This document shows positions 37,117 through 45,841 of a DNA stretch of 64,000 nt, piece by piece; position 1 is the first letter of the stretch, and every line of letters starts with the position of its first letter. The stretch comes from Candidatus Thiodiazotropha endoloripes (lineage in GTDB: Bacteria > Pseudomonadota > Gammaproteobacteria > Chromatiales > Chromatiaceae), in contig NZ_LVJW01000007.1 in the NCBI RefSeq assembly GCF_001708965.1, positions 1 through 64,000 of the forward strand, read 5' to 3'. A program made the translations under genes and the position numbers. The notes under the pieces were generated by a model. That model was not told the DNA's origin. It worked only from the letters and a program-made list of their open reading frames with translations, and ran no database searches.

Positions 37117-37634
37117 CGACCAGTAACTTCTCTGTATTGTGGGATTAATATCTCTAGTTTTTCTTTGGTAGATTCTTTTATCTTCCAAAACGATTTTCTT
37201 TTAGAGAATATTTTTCTAACAGTATCTACATCATTGTAGCCATACATATCCGCAACATGCTCATATGCTCCTTTGTCTTTAGTAGAGGATTTATACCTAC
37301 CTAATTGCAAAAAAGCATACTGAATCTCTAAGCACAATAAGTGCTTCTTGAGTAACTCTTTGTACTTATTCTTTGGCATCAAGTTTTTTATATTAAAGGC
37401 TCGATCAATGTCCTTGCCGCCGTGATTCTTTCCGTATGATGATACTATTAATGCTTTACCTATATAACTATTTAAGGGCTCTGGAATTAGTTGTTTATGT
37501 TGAAGATAAATAGCTGCTTCAGCCATCAGTACCTTTGCAGCCTCTACGCTCCCATCCTGTGCCAATTCAATCCAATATTGATGGTTTTCAGGACTGGCCT
37601 CATCCAGTTCTAAAGAAGTAAATCTAGTAGTCAT
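37104..37634 (-). CDS. hypothetical protein next to the integrase
   Basis: A 176-residue soluble helical protein. Opening residues resemble a Sel1-like repeat start (WIELAQDGSVEAAKVLMAEAA), followed by a longer helical domain with VADMYGYNDVDTVRKIFSKRKSFW, perhaps a helix-turn-helix near the C-terminus. Its start overlaps the integrase stop by 4 bases (ATGA), so the two are coupled. It may modulate integration or be a regulator; unproven. Confidence 0.65.
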   Translation of the reverse strand: MTTRFTSLELDEASPENHQYWIELAQDGSVEAAKVLMAEAAIYLQHKQLIPEPLNSYIGKALIVSSYGKNHGGKDIDRAFNIKNLMPKNKYKELLKKHLLCLEIQYAFLQLGRYKSSTKDKGAYEHVADMYGYNDVDTVRKIFSKRKSFWKIKESTKEKLEILIPQYREVTGRHIL

Positions 37635-38764
37635 GATTTAACATTCCCCAATAAAACCCGGTTCATCATCCTGCGACGGTCAGTCGCCATAAACTTGCCA
37701 TAGTGCTTTTCCAGCATCCTGATACTGGTTCCACAATTCTCTGCGACCACCTGGGCAGGGATTCCGGCCAACAGCGCTTTTGATATGTGGTAGTGCCGGA
37801 TTGAGTAGAAAACGGTCTCCTTGGGTAGCTTTGCAGCCTTGACGGCCTCTTTCATGGGGCGGTGTTGGTGAGACTTTCCCCATGGCATACCATCATCCCT
37901 AACCAATAGATAGGCATCTGGTAATCGTTCTTTACTGATTTTCTTAAGAAAGGCTATAGCTTCATCCGATAGGTAGCTATCCCTTTTTCCTGTCTTACCC
38001 ACTAGCCGTAGGGTGCCATGGGCTGTGTCAAAGTCGCGAACTTTAACAGAGGCTAACTCCCCGTACCTAGCTCCGGTGAGGATTGCTGCCCTGATCAGGT
38101 TGTGGAATCCGTCTTTTGTATGAGTGAGGAGGTTATTTATCTGTTTGTCCGTCAGGAACAGTTTTCGGCTCTCTCCTACATCACGGAAAGATTGGACGAT
38201 TTTCCATGCCCGGTCAGAATCCACCAACCCGTTTCTATAGGCTAGATTGAAGGCAGCTTTAGCAACAGAAAGGATACGATTTGTATTGTCTTTTGATCGC
38301 CTGACATCTTCCTCATCATCGGAAACTCGGACTAGCCCGTCTCTCCACTGCTTGAGCTGGGCCGGAGTGAGTTTGCCCAACTCATATTTCTTGAACTTTG
38401 GAATAAGATGCTTGTATAGGCGCTGTTTGACAGACGTAGAAGATTTCTCTCCATTTTCAACTTTCAAATGAGAAACATAATCATCTACGGCTTGCTGGAC
38501 GGTATAGCTGGTATCTTTGACTAGATTCTTCTTTTTGAACCAAGCAAGGGCTAGTTTGAGCATCTCCTCATATTCTGAGTCGATCTCACCTCCGAGTTTC
38601 TCATAGTCCTGGGTGCCAGTAATCGAGATCCGGGCATGCCAGGTTCCACCATTTGGGCCTCGATAGAACCCGATGAACTGACCTTTAACTATCCGCTCCC
38701 AGTACGGCCATGTCCTAGGAGCAAGTTTCCTGCGTTTGGTGAGTGTGTCTATTTTGCTAGCCAT
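37631..38764 (-). CDS. tyrosine recombinase / integrase
   Basis: A 377-residue protein. An N-terminal arm/SAM-like domain (about 85-200, including VQQAVDDYVSHLKVENG) precedes the catalytic domain. Expected residues are visible: Arg233 in LTGARYGEL, Arg323 in FYSIRHYHIS, and the nucleophile Tyr355 in LEKHYGKF. The usual HxxR histidine is replaced by Tyr320. It lies 136 bp from the right att repeat, at the end distal to the intact tRNA gene. It should catalyse integration at tRNA-Glu. Confidence 0.93.
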   Translation of the reverse strand: MASKIDTLTKRRKLAPRTWPYWERIVKGQFIGFYRGPNGGTWHARISITGTQDYEKLGGEIDSEYEEMLKLALAWFKKKNLVKDTSYTVQQAVDDYVSHLKVENGEKSSTSVKQRLYKHLIPKFKKYELGKLTPAQLKQWRDGLVRVSDDEEDVRRSKDNTNRILSVAKAAFNLAYRNGLVDSDRAWKIVQSFRDVGESRKLFLTDKQINNLLTHTKDGFHNLIRAAILTGARYGELASVKVRDFDTAHGTLRLVGKTGKRDSYLSDEAIAFLKKISKERLPDAYLLVRDDGMPWGKSHQHRPMKEAVKAAKLPKETVFYSIRHYHISKALLAGIPAQVVAENCGTSIRMLEKHYGKFMATDRRRMMNRVLLGNVKS

Positions 38765-38899
38765 AAAACTTCAGATCTGAAAAAATTCTGAAAAATCGAA
38801 CTGAAACCGCCTGTAATATAATGAAACATTATACTACTAAAATAGAATAAAAACAGTTAGTTAATGAAATAGAGTGCAACAGGCTGAAACGGTAAATAT

Positions 38900-38948
38900 T
38901 GGCCTTTCACGCCGGTAACAGGGGTTCGACTCCCCTTGGGGACGCCAT
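38900..38948 (+). repeat. att repeat, integrase side
   Basis: 49 bases identical to 24473-24521. Only the 3' part of tRNA-Glu is present, so this is the second att site and not a second tRNA gene. Confidence 0.93.
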
Positions 38949-39195
38949 CTAAAATCGACACTCCGGTTATTTGGTCGTTTCACGATTCTCTCTCAAACAA
39001 CACTCCAATGGCTTTGGTCGTTGCTGTCAAACCGGTTTGCACTCTTACTACCAACTCTCTCCTAAGCCGTTCCAAATACCCGACTGGCCGGCTCACAAAT
39101 AGTTTACATTTGAACTATATCTTTAATACGCAAACTGCTTTAAATCCTCTGCTCACTACAAGTAATTATGTTGATTTATTCCGGGTAATCTATCA

Positions 39196-39510
39196 GTGAA
39201 ATTGACCGATCCATTCGGCCGTATGGAAAGACGGCATCAGCTGGGCTATGAAATGATGCGCAACGCCCTTCGTGAGGCGGGTGTTGAAACCCCGGATGAG
39301 GCGAGGGATGCCATCAGTCAGGTGTGGAAGCGGGGATTTAAAATCATGGGTGTGGGAATGCTGTTACTTTTGGGAGTACTGGCAATCATACCTAATGCAG
39401 CACCACTGATTCTGGTATTGGCGATTATCATGGTGGCCTGGGTGGTCAGTTCTAACATCAATGGTCAAAAGTATATCAATCGCTATATTAAAGAGGAGAT
39501 GAAGCCGTAG
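39196..39510 (+). CDS. small membrane protein flanking the element
   Basis: A 104-residue protein: a helical cytosolic N-terminus (about 50 residues, MERRHQLGYEMMRNALREAG), then two hydrophobic segments (about 54-82, MGVGMLLLLGVLAIIPN and LILVLAIIMVAWVV) and a short charged tail. No family recognised. It is the first host gene after the element. The GTG start at 39196 lacks a strong ribosome site; the ATG at 39223 is an alternative. Confidence 0.6.
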   Translation: MKLTDPFGRMERRHQLGYEMMRNALREAGVETPDEARDAISQVWKRGFKIMGVGMLLLLGVLAIIPNAAPLILVLAIIMVAWVVSSNINGQKYINRYIKEEMKP

Positions 39511-39595
39511 TCTGGTCCTCTGCCAGTTAGAGTAGGCCCTCTGTTGGAAGCGACAGGATTGCCCGTGCTGCCTTTAACATCCAAACCCGGAGCCT

Positions 39596-42532
39596 ATGGT
39601 GTTGCCATTCAGTAGCCGAGATTTAAAAACGATCCTATTGATCGTGGCAGGTCAATTGCTACTGACTGCTTGGGCACTCTCACTGGTGGTTTCACCTGAT
39701 GGCATCTCTTTGATGTGGCTGCCTGACGGTTATTTGCTGGGTGTGCTGTTACTACTACCCAGGCGTCTCTGGTTGCCGCTTCTACTGGCCAGCGCTCTGG
39801 CTGTATTTACTTTTGAAAGCCTTACTACCGACAGGCCTGCCAGTATGATACTGCTTTTCATGATGGCCAATATCATAGAAAGCTGGGGAGCTGCGTGGCT
39901 CTATTCAAGTTTTGCTTCCAACCATCGGAAACTTGAAGAGTTCAGGGATCTGGTGCTTTTTGTACTGGTCTGTGTGGTTATACTGCCGGTTATTAGCGCA
40001 TCGATCGGTGCCTGGGGAGTAGTGTCACACGGCTACAGTGAAAGTTTCTGGAGTGTCTATCGGATCTGGCTGATGTCAGCCGGGCTTGGAATACTGTTTG
40101 TCGCACCGTTGATTTTATATGTCGCTCATTGGTTTAAGCAGTTGAATAGGGAACTGCTTAAAAATCAGGCGCCGCTCTACATCGTGGTCCTGATTGCGGC
40201 GATGATTGTCACGGTGCCGGCCTTTGTGTTTGAAGGTCCCCATAACCTGCTTATGCTCTCATTGTTTATTACCATCCCCTTGTTGATCTGGTCGTCACTC
40301 TACTATGGCTTATGGGGCGCGTTGCTGTTTTCGTCACTGCTGGTGATAACCACAGTACAACTCAGTGCACTGGGGATCGGGCCATTCTCCGCCACCTCCC
40401 AGACCTCTGCTGATGCTGTCCTGAAACTTCAAGGCTATCTTGCCTCAGTGATCGTTGCCTCGATGTTTACCGGACTCTCAACCGAAAAATTACGGTCAAT
40501 CAGAGAGCGTCTTGAGTTGATTCTGAATACACTACCGTATGGGATTCAGGAGAATACAAACGATGGAAAGGTCACCTATAGCAATCCGGCCCATCATGAG
40601 ATTCTCGGATACCCGGAAGGTGATCTTATCGGTAAAAGAATCTGGGATAATGAAATCAGTGAAGAGGCAAGCAATAGATTAAAGGGGTATCTCGATTATT
40701 TGGTCAAAGAGAGACCGGAACCAGAACCCTATATCACAAAAAACATCAGAAAGGATGGATCTTCTTTATGGATGAAAGTGGTTTGGGATTACCAATTGAA
40801 CGAGGCCCAAGAGGTACAGGGATTTATATCGGTTATCTCGGACATCAGCGACAGTGTTGCCAAGGAGCAGAGGCTGCAGCAGGCAGCAGAAGTCTTCAAG
40901 AGTACCGGTGAGGGTGTGATCATTACCGACAGGGATACTAATATCATCGATGTCAATCAGGCATTTTGCGAAATCACAGGATATGCTGAAGATGAGATCA
41001 TTGGTAAACAACCAAACTATTTTTCATCGGGGAAACATGATCGTTGGTTTTATGAAGATCTATGGGAAACCATCAAGAGCAAAGGACATTGGCGAGGGGA
41101 GATATGGGATCGTCGCAAAAATGGTGAACTGTTCCCGCAATTGATGACGATCAGTGAGATGACCGATGATCAGGGGGAGGTGAGCGGCTATGTGGCAGTT
41201 AGCAGAGATATCACCGCATTCAAGGATGTGGAGCAGCGGCTCGAGTTTCTGGCAAATCACGATCCCCTGACGGAACTGCCAAACCGGGTGCTGCTGATCG
41301 AGAGACTGCAGCAGAGTATTCTTCATGCTGAACGTAATAACACTTTACTCGCAATATTGTTGATTGACATTGATCGATTAAAGACCGTCAACGACTCTCT
41401 GGGACATGCGGTGGGAGATCGGATTCTGAAAGAGTTGTCGGGTCGCTTACTGGAGTCTGTGCGGGCAGACGACACAGTTGCCAGAATCAGTGGTGATGAA
41501 TATGTGGTAATTCTGCAGGATGTTGGCAGTGTGGAGCACACGATCAATGCAGTCTCCAAAATCATGTCCGTATTCATGCCTGTTTTTAAATATGGTCAGC
41601 ATGAAATTGGTGTGACGGGGAGTATTGGCATCAGCATGTATCCCAGTGACGGCAAGGATTTCGCCACCCTATTACGTAATGCGGATGTTGCGATGTATCG
41701 AGCTAAAGAGGATGGTCGGAATACCTATCAGTTCTACAAGGAAGAGATGACCGCAATAGCTTTTGAACGGCTGTTTCTTGAAAATGCGATCCGCAAAGCG
41801 ATCCAGAACGAAGAGTTTTTTATCGTCTACCAACCTCAGATTGATATGCCGAGTCGGCGTATTATCGGTATCGAGGCGTTGATTCGGTGGAATCACCCGG
41901 AACAGGGCGTTGTCTCTCCCGGTAAGTTCATTCAAGTGGCCGAACAGACCGGGCAGATTCGGGAAATCGGTAGTTGGGTGTTGCGGCAAGCCTGTCAGCA
42001 GGCGGCCCAGTGGTTGGAGCAGGGTTTATCCTTCGGTCGTATATCAGTCAATGTGGCCGGCCCACAAATTCAACAGGCACATTTCGAACAACATGTCAGG
42101 CAGATTTTACAACAGACTGGTCTGGCGGCTGAGTATCTGGAGCTTGAAGTTACCGAGAGCTTTGTGATGCAGGGTATCCGGCATGGAGTCGGTTATCTAC
42201 ACGCTTTGAGACAGCTGGGTGTCAGGATCTCCATCGATGACTTTGGTACGGGTTACTCTTCACTGAGTTATCTGAAATCGCTGCCGGTCGATAAGATAAA
42301 AATTGATCAATCGTTCATTCATGATATACCCCTCGATCCAAATGATATGGCAATTACCCAGGCTATCATTGCACTGTCAGAAGCACTTGAGCTGGAGGTG
42401 CTGGCTGAGGGGGTCGAGACCCGGGAACAGGTTGAGTTTTTGACTCGACATGGTTGTGAGCAGGCGCAGGGCTTTCTCTTTAGCCAGCCTGTTGATCAGC
42501 ATCAAATTACGATGTTGTTGAGTCAGCAGTAA
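39596..42532 (+). CDS. MASE1-PAS-PAS-GGDEF-EAL c-di-GMP protein
   Basis: A 978-residue protein. The N-terminal ~300 residues are a MASE1 membrane sensor with about eight helices and MWLPDGYLLGVLLLLP near the start. Two PAS domains follow (about 300-420 and 425-545; NPAHHEILGYPEGDLIGK, VNQAFCEITGYAEDEIIGK). The GGDEF domain has SGDEY (632-636), a degenerate active site, while the EAL domain keeps IGIEALIRWNHP (E760) and DDFGTGYSSLSYL. I expect phosphodiesterase activity tuned by the sensor. GGAG lies just upstream; ATG 39596 or GTG 39599 may be used. Confidence 0.9.
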   Translation: MVLPFSSRDLKTILLIVAGQLLLTAWALSLVVSPDGISLMWLPDGYLLGVLLLLPRRLWLPLLLASALAVFTFESLTTDRPASMILLFMMANIIESWGAAWLYSSFASNHRKLEEFRDLVLFVLVCVVILPVISASIGAWGVVSHGYSESFWSVYRIWLMSAGLGILFVAPLILYVAHWFKQLNRELLKNQAPLYIVVLIAAMIVTVPAFVFEGPHNLLMLSLFITIPLLIWSSLYYGLWGALLFSSLLVITTVQLSALGIGPFSATSQTSADAVLKLQGYLASVIVASMFTGLSTEKLRSIRERLELILNTLPYGIQENTNDGKVTYSNPAHHEILGYPEGDLIGKRIWDNEISEEASNRLKGYLDYLVKERPEPEPYITKNIRKDGSSLWMKVVWDYQLNEAQEVQGFISVISDISDSVAKEQRLQQAAEVFKSTGEGVIITDRDTNIIDVNQAFCEITGYAEDEIIGKQPNYFSSGKHDRWFYEDLWETIKSKGHWRGEIWDRRKNGELFPQLMTISEMTDDQGEVSGYVAVSRDITAFKDVEQRLEFLANHDPLTELPNRVLLIERLQQSILHAERNNTLLAILLIDIDRLKTVNDSLGHAVGDRILKELSGRLLESVRADDTVARISGDEYVVILQDVGSVEHTINAVSKIMSVFMPVFKYGQHEIGVTGSIGISMYPSDGKDFATLLRNADVAMYRAKEDGRNTYQFYKEEMTAIAFERLFLENAIRKAIQNEEFFIVYQPQIDMPSRRIIGIEALIRWNHPEQGVVSPGKFIQVAEQTGQIREIGSWVLRQACQQAAQWLEQGLSFGRISVNVAGPQIQQAHFEQHVRQILQQTGLAAEYLELEVTESFVMQGIRHGVGYLHALRQLGVRISIDDFGTGYSSLSYLKSLPVDKIKIDQSFIHDIPLDPNDMAITQAIIALSEALELEVLAEGVETREQVEFLTRHGCEQAQGFLFSQPVDQHQITMLLSQQ

Positions 42533-42691
42533 CAATTCCTAGTGTTGACTTTACAGATGTCTTCAAACTGTCAGGTTGCGCCAGGCCGGTTAGATCAACA
42601 ACAGTCGATCGGGATTTCAGATTGCGCGAACAATCCTGCCTTTGTATTGTCTTCTAAAGAATCCACTAACATTCGCTAAGACGCTTTATTA

Positions 42692-43204
42692 ATGACAGTT
42701 GAAACATCTGAGAATCAGCCGAAGCGTAATCTGTTGCTTTGGATTACGCTTGGGCTCTTGCTGGCTGCACTTACCCTGGTGGCGATCTATAAAGCCTGGC
42801 CGATCCTGTTTCCTCAGATCAGTCAATCCGCCGCCGTAGATCCGAATTGTGACCTGCGAAAGGCCCCCTGTGTCTCTTCGATCACTGGCGAAGTTGAAGT
42901 CGGTTTTTCAATCGAACCCCGGGAAATACCCCTGGTGAAACCCCTGAAACTGGCCGTGGAGATCGCTGGGGTGGCGGTGGAGCGGGTGGAGGTGGATTTT
43001 GCCGGTGTCGACATGAACATGGGTTACAACCGGGTGGTTCTGCAACCTGTCGCTGAGGGGCAATTCGAGGGAGAGGGGATGATTCCGGTCTGTGTCATGG
43101 ACTCCATGGAGTGGGAGGCAAAAGTCTTGCTTACAACAAAACAGGGGGTGTTGGCCGCCCCTTATCGTTTTGTCACGGTACGCCCCGGTCTGACACTGCC
43201 CTGA
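42692..43204 (+). CDS. membrane-anchored periplasmic protein, unknown
   Basis: A 170-residue protein with one N-terminal helix (about 14-38) and a periplasmic part of ~130 residues that contains Cys48, Cys55 and a later Cys in MIPVCVMDSMEWEAKV. Cysteines could form a disulfide or bind copper, but no motif is decisive. It resembles small membrane-anchored proteins found near respiratory genes in gammaproteobacteria, though no such genes are adjacent. Confidence 0.65.
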   Translation: MTVETSENQPKRNLLLWITLGLLLAALTLVAIYKAWPILFPQISQSAAVDPNCDLRKAPCVSSITGEVEVGFSIEPREIPLVKPLKLAVEIAGVAVERVEVDFAGVDMNMGYNRVVLQPVAEGQFEGEGMIPVCVMDSMEWEAKVLLTTKQGVLAAPYRFVTVRPGLTLP

Positions 43205-43691
43205 TTTCCGGATTCCGCCTGGAGGACGGGGGGATATACGGCCGAGGGTTGACGCCCGGCAAGGATTCGCTTTCTGCCTCAATATCTAAAAAACCAATAC
43301 TATTTATAAAAATAATGAATACTGAATTGAATCGCGTATTCCTTTAATGCTTATGCTGAAACCCAGGCGCCACGCAGACTTGCTCAAAGGTCCATCCGGA
43401 CCACTTCGTACAACTTCCATGCAACATTCCCTATTACTGATTTTCGTCACTGTCAATTGAGCAACTCCTGTGTTAAATACTTGCCCTGCTTGTGGATATC
43501 GAAATTTCCACAGCAAGGCAGAAAGACCTGGAACGCTATTGTTGCGGCGCAATAAAACAATCATGCAACACGACATGATGTGTATAACGCAAGCCGCTAT
43601 CCAGGATTACAAACAGATAAATTCTGAATGTTGAAACACCGGATTGACCGGTGTTTCGCGTTCAGGGCAGAAAAACACGGAGGAATCCACT
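43205..43691. other. intergenic region upstream of the mcl operon
   Basis: Mostly noncoding. A short frame at about 43467-43632 encodes a peptide with a CPACG knuckle, but there is no ribosome site. It contains a 10-bp-stem hairpin at 43633-43657. Confidence 0.4.
43633..43657 (+). promoter_or_regulatory. hairpin in the mcl 5' leader
   Basis: A perfect 10-bp inverted repeat GAAACACCGG / CCGGTGTTTC with loop ATTGA, 34 bases before the mcl ATG. No T-run follows, so it is either a regulator-binding palindrome or an mRNA 5' hairpin controlling the operon. Confidence 0.5.
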
Positions 43692-44672
43692 ATGGCCTTC
43701 AAGAATCGCCTTCATAGAAGCGAACTGGCCGTACCGGGCAGTAATATGCGGATGCTTGAAAAAGCCCCGCACTCTGGCGCTGACCTGGTATTCATCGATC
43801 TGGAGGATGCGGTTGCACCGTCAGACAAAGAGCAAGCCAGAAGAAATGCCATCCATGCACTGAATGAGTACGACTGGTCGAGCTGTTCAGTTTCCGTTCG
43901 CATCAATGGTCTGGACTCCCACTTCTGTTATCGGGACATCGTTGATGTGGTTGAGCAGGCCGGTGACAAGCTGGATACCCTGCTGGTCCCCAAGGTCGGG
44001 CAACCATCCGATCTGGAATTTGTTGCGCTGTTGTTGGAACAGATTGAAGCAGCCAAAGGCTACAAGCAGATCAACCTGCACGCGTTGATCGAAACGGCCA
44101 TGGGAATGGCGAATGTGGAAGCGATTGCGCAGAGCTGTCCCGATCGGCTTGAAGCGCTGGTCTTCGGTGTTGCGGATTATGCTGCTTCCACACAGGCACG
44201 GACCGTCAGCATGGGTGGCGTCAACCCGGACTACCATGTGTTGTCTGATGCGGATGCCGAAGGCAACCGTGATGTCTATCTGGGTAACCAGTGGCACTTT
44301 GCCATGTCGCGCATGATCGTGGCCTGCCGCGCCTATGGCTTACGTCCGATCGACGGACCGTTTGGTGATTACAGTGATCCTGATGGTTATCTGGCTGTGG
44401 CCAAATCATTTGCTGCCCTGGGTGGTGAGGGTAAATGGGCCATCCATCCCGCGCAGATCGAGTTGGCCAATCAGGTCTTCACGCCCAGTGCGAAAGAGGT
44501 GGATCGGGCCCGTCGTATCGTCCAGGCGATGGAAGAGGCGGCAGCAGCCGGCCAGGGTGCGGTCAGTCTCGACGGTCGTATGATCGACGCCGCTTCGATT
44601 CGCCAGGCCGAAGTGATGCTGTCGAAGGTTGAGCAGATCGAACGCAACTCCAAGCAGGAGGCGGCCGCGTGA
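43692..44672 (+). CDS. mcl: malyl-CoA / beta-methylmalyl-CoA lyase
   Basis: About 326 residues of the CitE-like aldolase family (TIM barrel). Signature segments are LVFIDLEDAVAPSDKEQAR, INLHALIETAMGM (conserved Glu) and VFGVADYAAS. It cleaves L-malyl-CoA to acetyl-CoA and glyoxylate, or the methyl analogue. ATG 43692 follows GGAGG by 8 bases; the frame is open to 43644. The assignment over citrate lyase or other CitE-like proteins rests mainly on the two downstream malate-CoA ligase genes. It overlaps mtkA by 4 bases. Confidence 0.85.
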   Translation: MAFKNRLHRSELAVPGSNMRMLEKAPHSGADLVFIDLEDAVAPSDKEQARRNAIHALNEYDWSSCSVSVRINGLDSHFCYRDIVDVVEQAGDKLDTLLVPKVGQPSDLEFVALLLEQIEAAKGYKQINLHALIETAMGMANVEAIAQSCPDRLEALVFGVADYAASTQARTVSMGGVNPDYHVLSDADAEGNRDVYLGNQWHFAMSRMIVACRAYGLRPIDGPFGDYSDPDGYLAVAKSFAALGGEGKWAIHPAQIELANQVFTPSAKEVDRARRIVQAMEEAAAAGQGAVSLDGRMIDAASIRQAEVMLSKVEQIERNSKQEAAA

Positions 44673-45841
44673 ATATTCATGAATATCAGACCAAGGATCT
44701 GTTTCGTCACTACAAGATCCCAGTACCCGAAGGCCGCATGGCTCACTCCGCTAATCAGGCCCTGACCGCAGCGGAACAACTTGGTGGCGAGGGTTGGGTC
44801 GTTAAGGCCCAGATCCACGCCGGTGGACGGGGTAAGGCGGGTGGCGTGCTGCTTGCGAAACAGCTCGATGAAGTACGTGAGCACGCGGAAAAACTGATCG
44901 GTAGCCACCTGGTGACCAAGCAGACCGGTGAACAGGGCCGGATGGTCAACCGGGTACTGGTTGAACAGATGCAGGATATCAAGGCGGAGTATTACCTTGG
45001 TCTGGTGATCAACCGGGCAAATCAACGGATCACCCTGATCGCATCAGCGGCCGGTGGAATGGATATCGAGGAGGTGGCCGCCAAATCACCCGACAAGGTG
45101 ATCAATGAGGTGGTTGACCCCGCCGTCGGCCTGCAGGATTTTCAATGCCGTAAGGTGGCAGCCGGTATCGGTCTCAGTGGTAAACAGATCAATATGGCGG
45201 CAAGTATCATGAAGCGCCTCTATCGCTGTTTTCGTGATAAGGATGCGCTGATGGCTGAGATCAATCCGCTGGTAACCACCGGAGACGGTCAATTTCTCGC
45301 CCTGGATGCGAAGATGTCGTTTGACGGCAATGCACTGTTCCGTCAGCCGGAGATCGCAGACCAGCGTGATTTCGATGAAGAGGATCCCAAAGAGGTCGAA
45401 GCCTCGGGGCACGATCTCAACTATATCGCCCTGGATGGCAGCGTCGGTTGCATCGTCAATGGTGCGGGACTGGCGATGGCGACGATGGATGCGATCAGCC
45501 TGTATGGGGGACGGCCCGCCAATTTTCTCGATGTGGGTGGTGGTGCTTCACCGGAGAAGATTGCCAACGCTTTCCGCATCGTTCTGGAAGATCCAAACGT
45601 GAAGGTACTGATGTTGAATATCTACGCCGGAATCAATCGCTGTGACTGGATCGCAGAAGGGATTGTCAAAGCGGTTTCAGATCTTGAGGTCAATGTGCCC
45701 ATCGTGGTGCGGCTGGCCGGTACCAACCTGGAGGAGGGGCGGAAGATTCTGGCCGACTCGGGGTTACAGTATATCCATGCCGATCGTTTGAGTGATGCGG
45801 CTGAGAAGTCTGTCAAGGCACTGGCGGGAGGTGCGGCATGA
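44669..45841 (+). CDS. mtkA: malate-CoA ligase beta subunit
   Basis: A 390-residue ATP-grasp plus CoA-ligase protein of the SucC family: MNIHEYQTKDLF at the N-terminus, AQIHAGGRGKAGGV, ALDAKMSFDGNALFR and FLDVGGGASPEKI. The pattern around ALDAKMSFD...ALFR follows methylotroph MtkA more closely than I would expect for SucC. With MtkB it forms malyl-CoA from malate, CoA and ATP. GTG start overlaps the mcl stop (GTGA), and the stop overlaps mtkB, so the operon is coupled. Confidence 0.88.
   Translation: MNIHEYQTKDLFRHYKIPVPEGRMAHSANQALTAAEQLGGEGWVVKAQIHAGGRGKAGGVLLAKQLDEVREHAEKLIGSHLVTKQTGEQGRMVNRVLVEQMQDIKAEYYLGLVINRANQRITLIASAAGGMDIEEVAAKSPDKVINEVVDPAVGLQDFQCRKVAAGIGLSGKQINMAASIMKRLYRCFRDKDALMAEINPLVTTGDGQFLALDAKMSFDGNALFRQPEIADQRDFDEEDPKEVEASGHDLNYIALDGSVGCIVNGAGLAMATMDAISLYGGRPANFLDVGGGASPEKIANAFRIVLEDPNVKVLMLNIYAGINRCDWIAEGIVKAVSDLEVNVPIVVRLAGTNLEEGRKILADSGLQYIHADRLSDAAEKSVKALAGGAA

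Larger units (their letters stand above)
24473..38948. mobile_element. tRNA-Glu-integrated satellite-like phage element, 14.4 kb
   Basis: Two 49-bp att repeats are 14,427 bp apart. Inside are an integrase at the far end, an AlpA-like regulator, a replication-like gene with iterons, a scaffold-like protein, TerS and TerL, and a run of podovirus-type internal/ejection-like proteins, nearly all on the minus strand with tight overlaps. Three cargo genes point the other way at the tRNA end. Portal, major capsid, tail, lysis and primase genes are not recognisable. Overlaps and intact frames argue that it is not a decayed prophage. It is visibly more A+T-rich than its flanks (not computed). I interpret it as a phage satellite; an unusual reduced prophage is the main alternative. 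Confidence 0.85.

Noticed and set aside
24473-38948. Complete temperate prophage
   Set aside because: No portal, major capsid, tail, lysis or replication helicase gene is recognisable, and the genes left over are too few and too tightly packed to hide them.
38900-38948. Second tRNA-Glu gene
   Set aside because: Only the 3' 48 bases of the tRNA are present; the 5' acceptor and D arm are missing. It is the second att repeat.
38936-39199. Plus-strand open frame starting in the right att repeat
   Set aside because: It starts inside the tRNA fragment, lacks a ribosome site and has no protein-like features.
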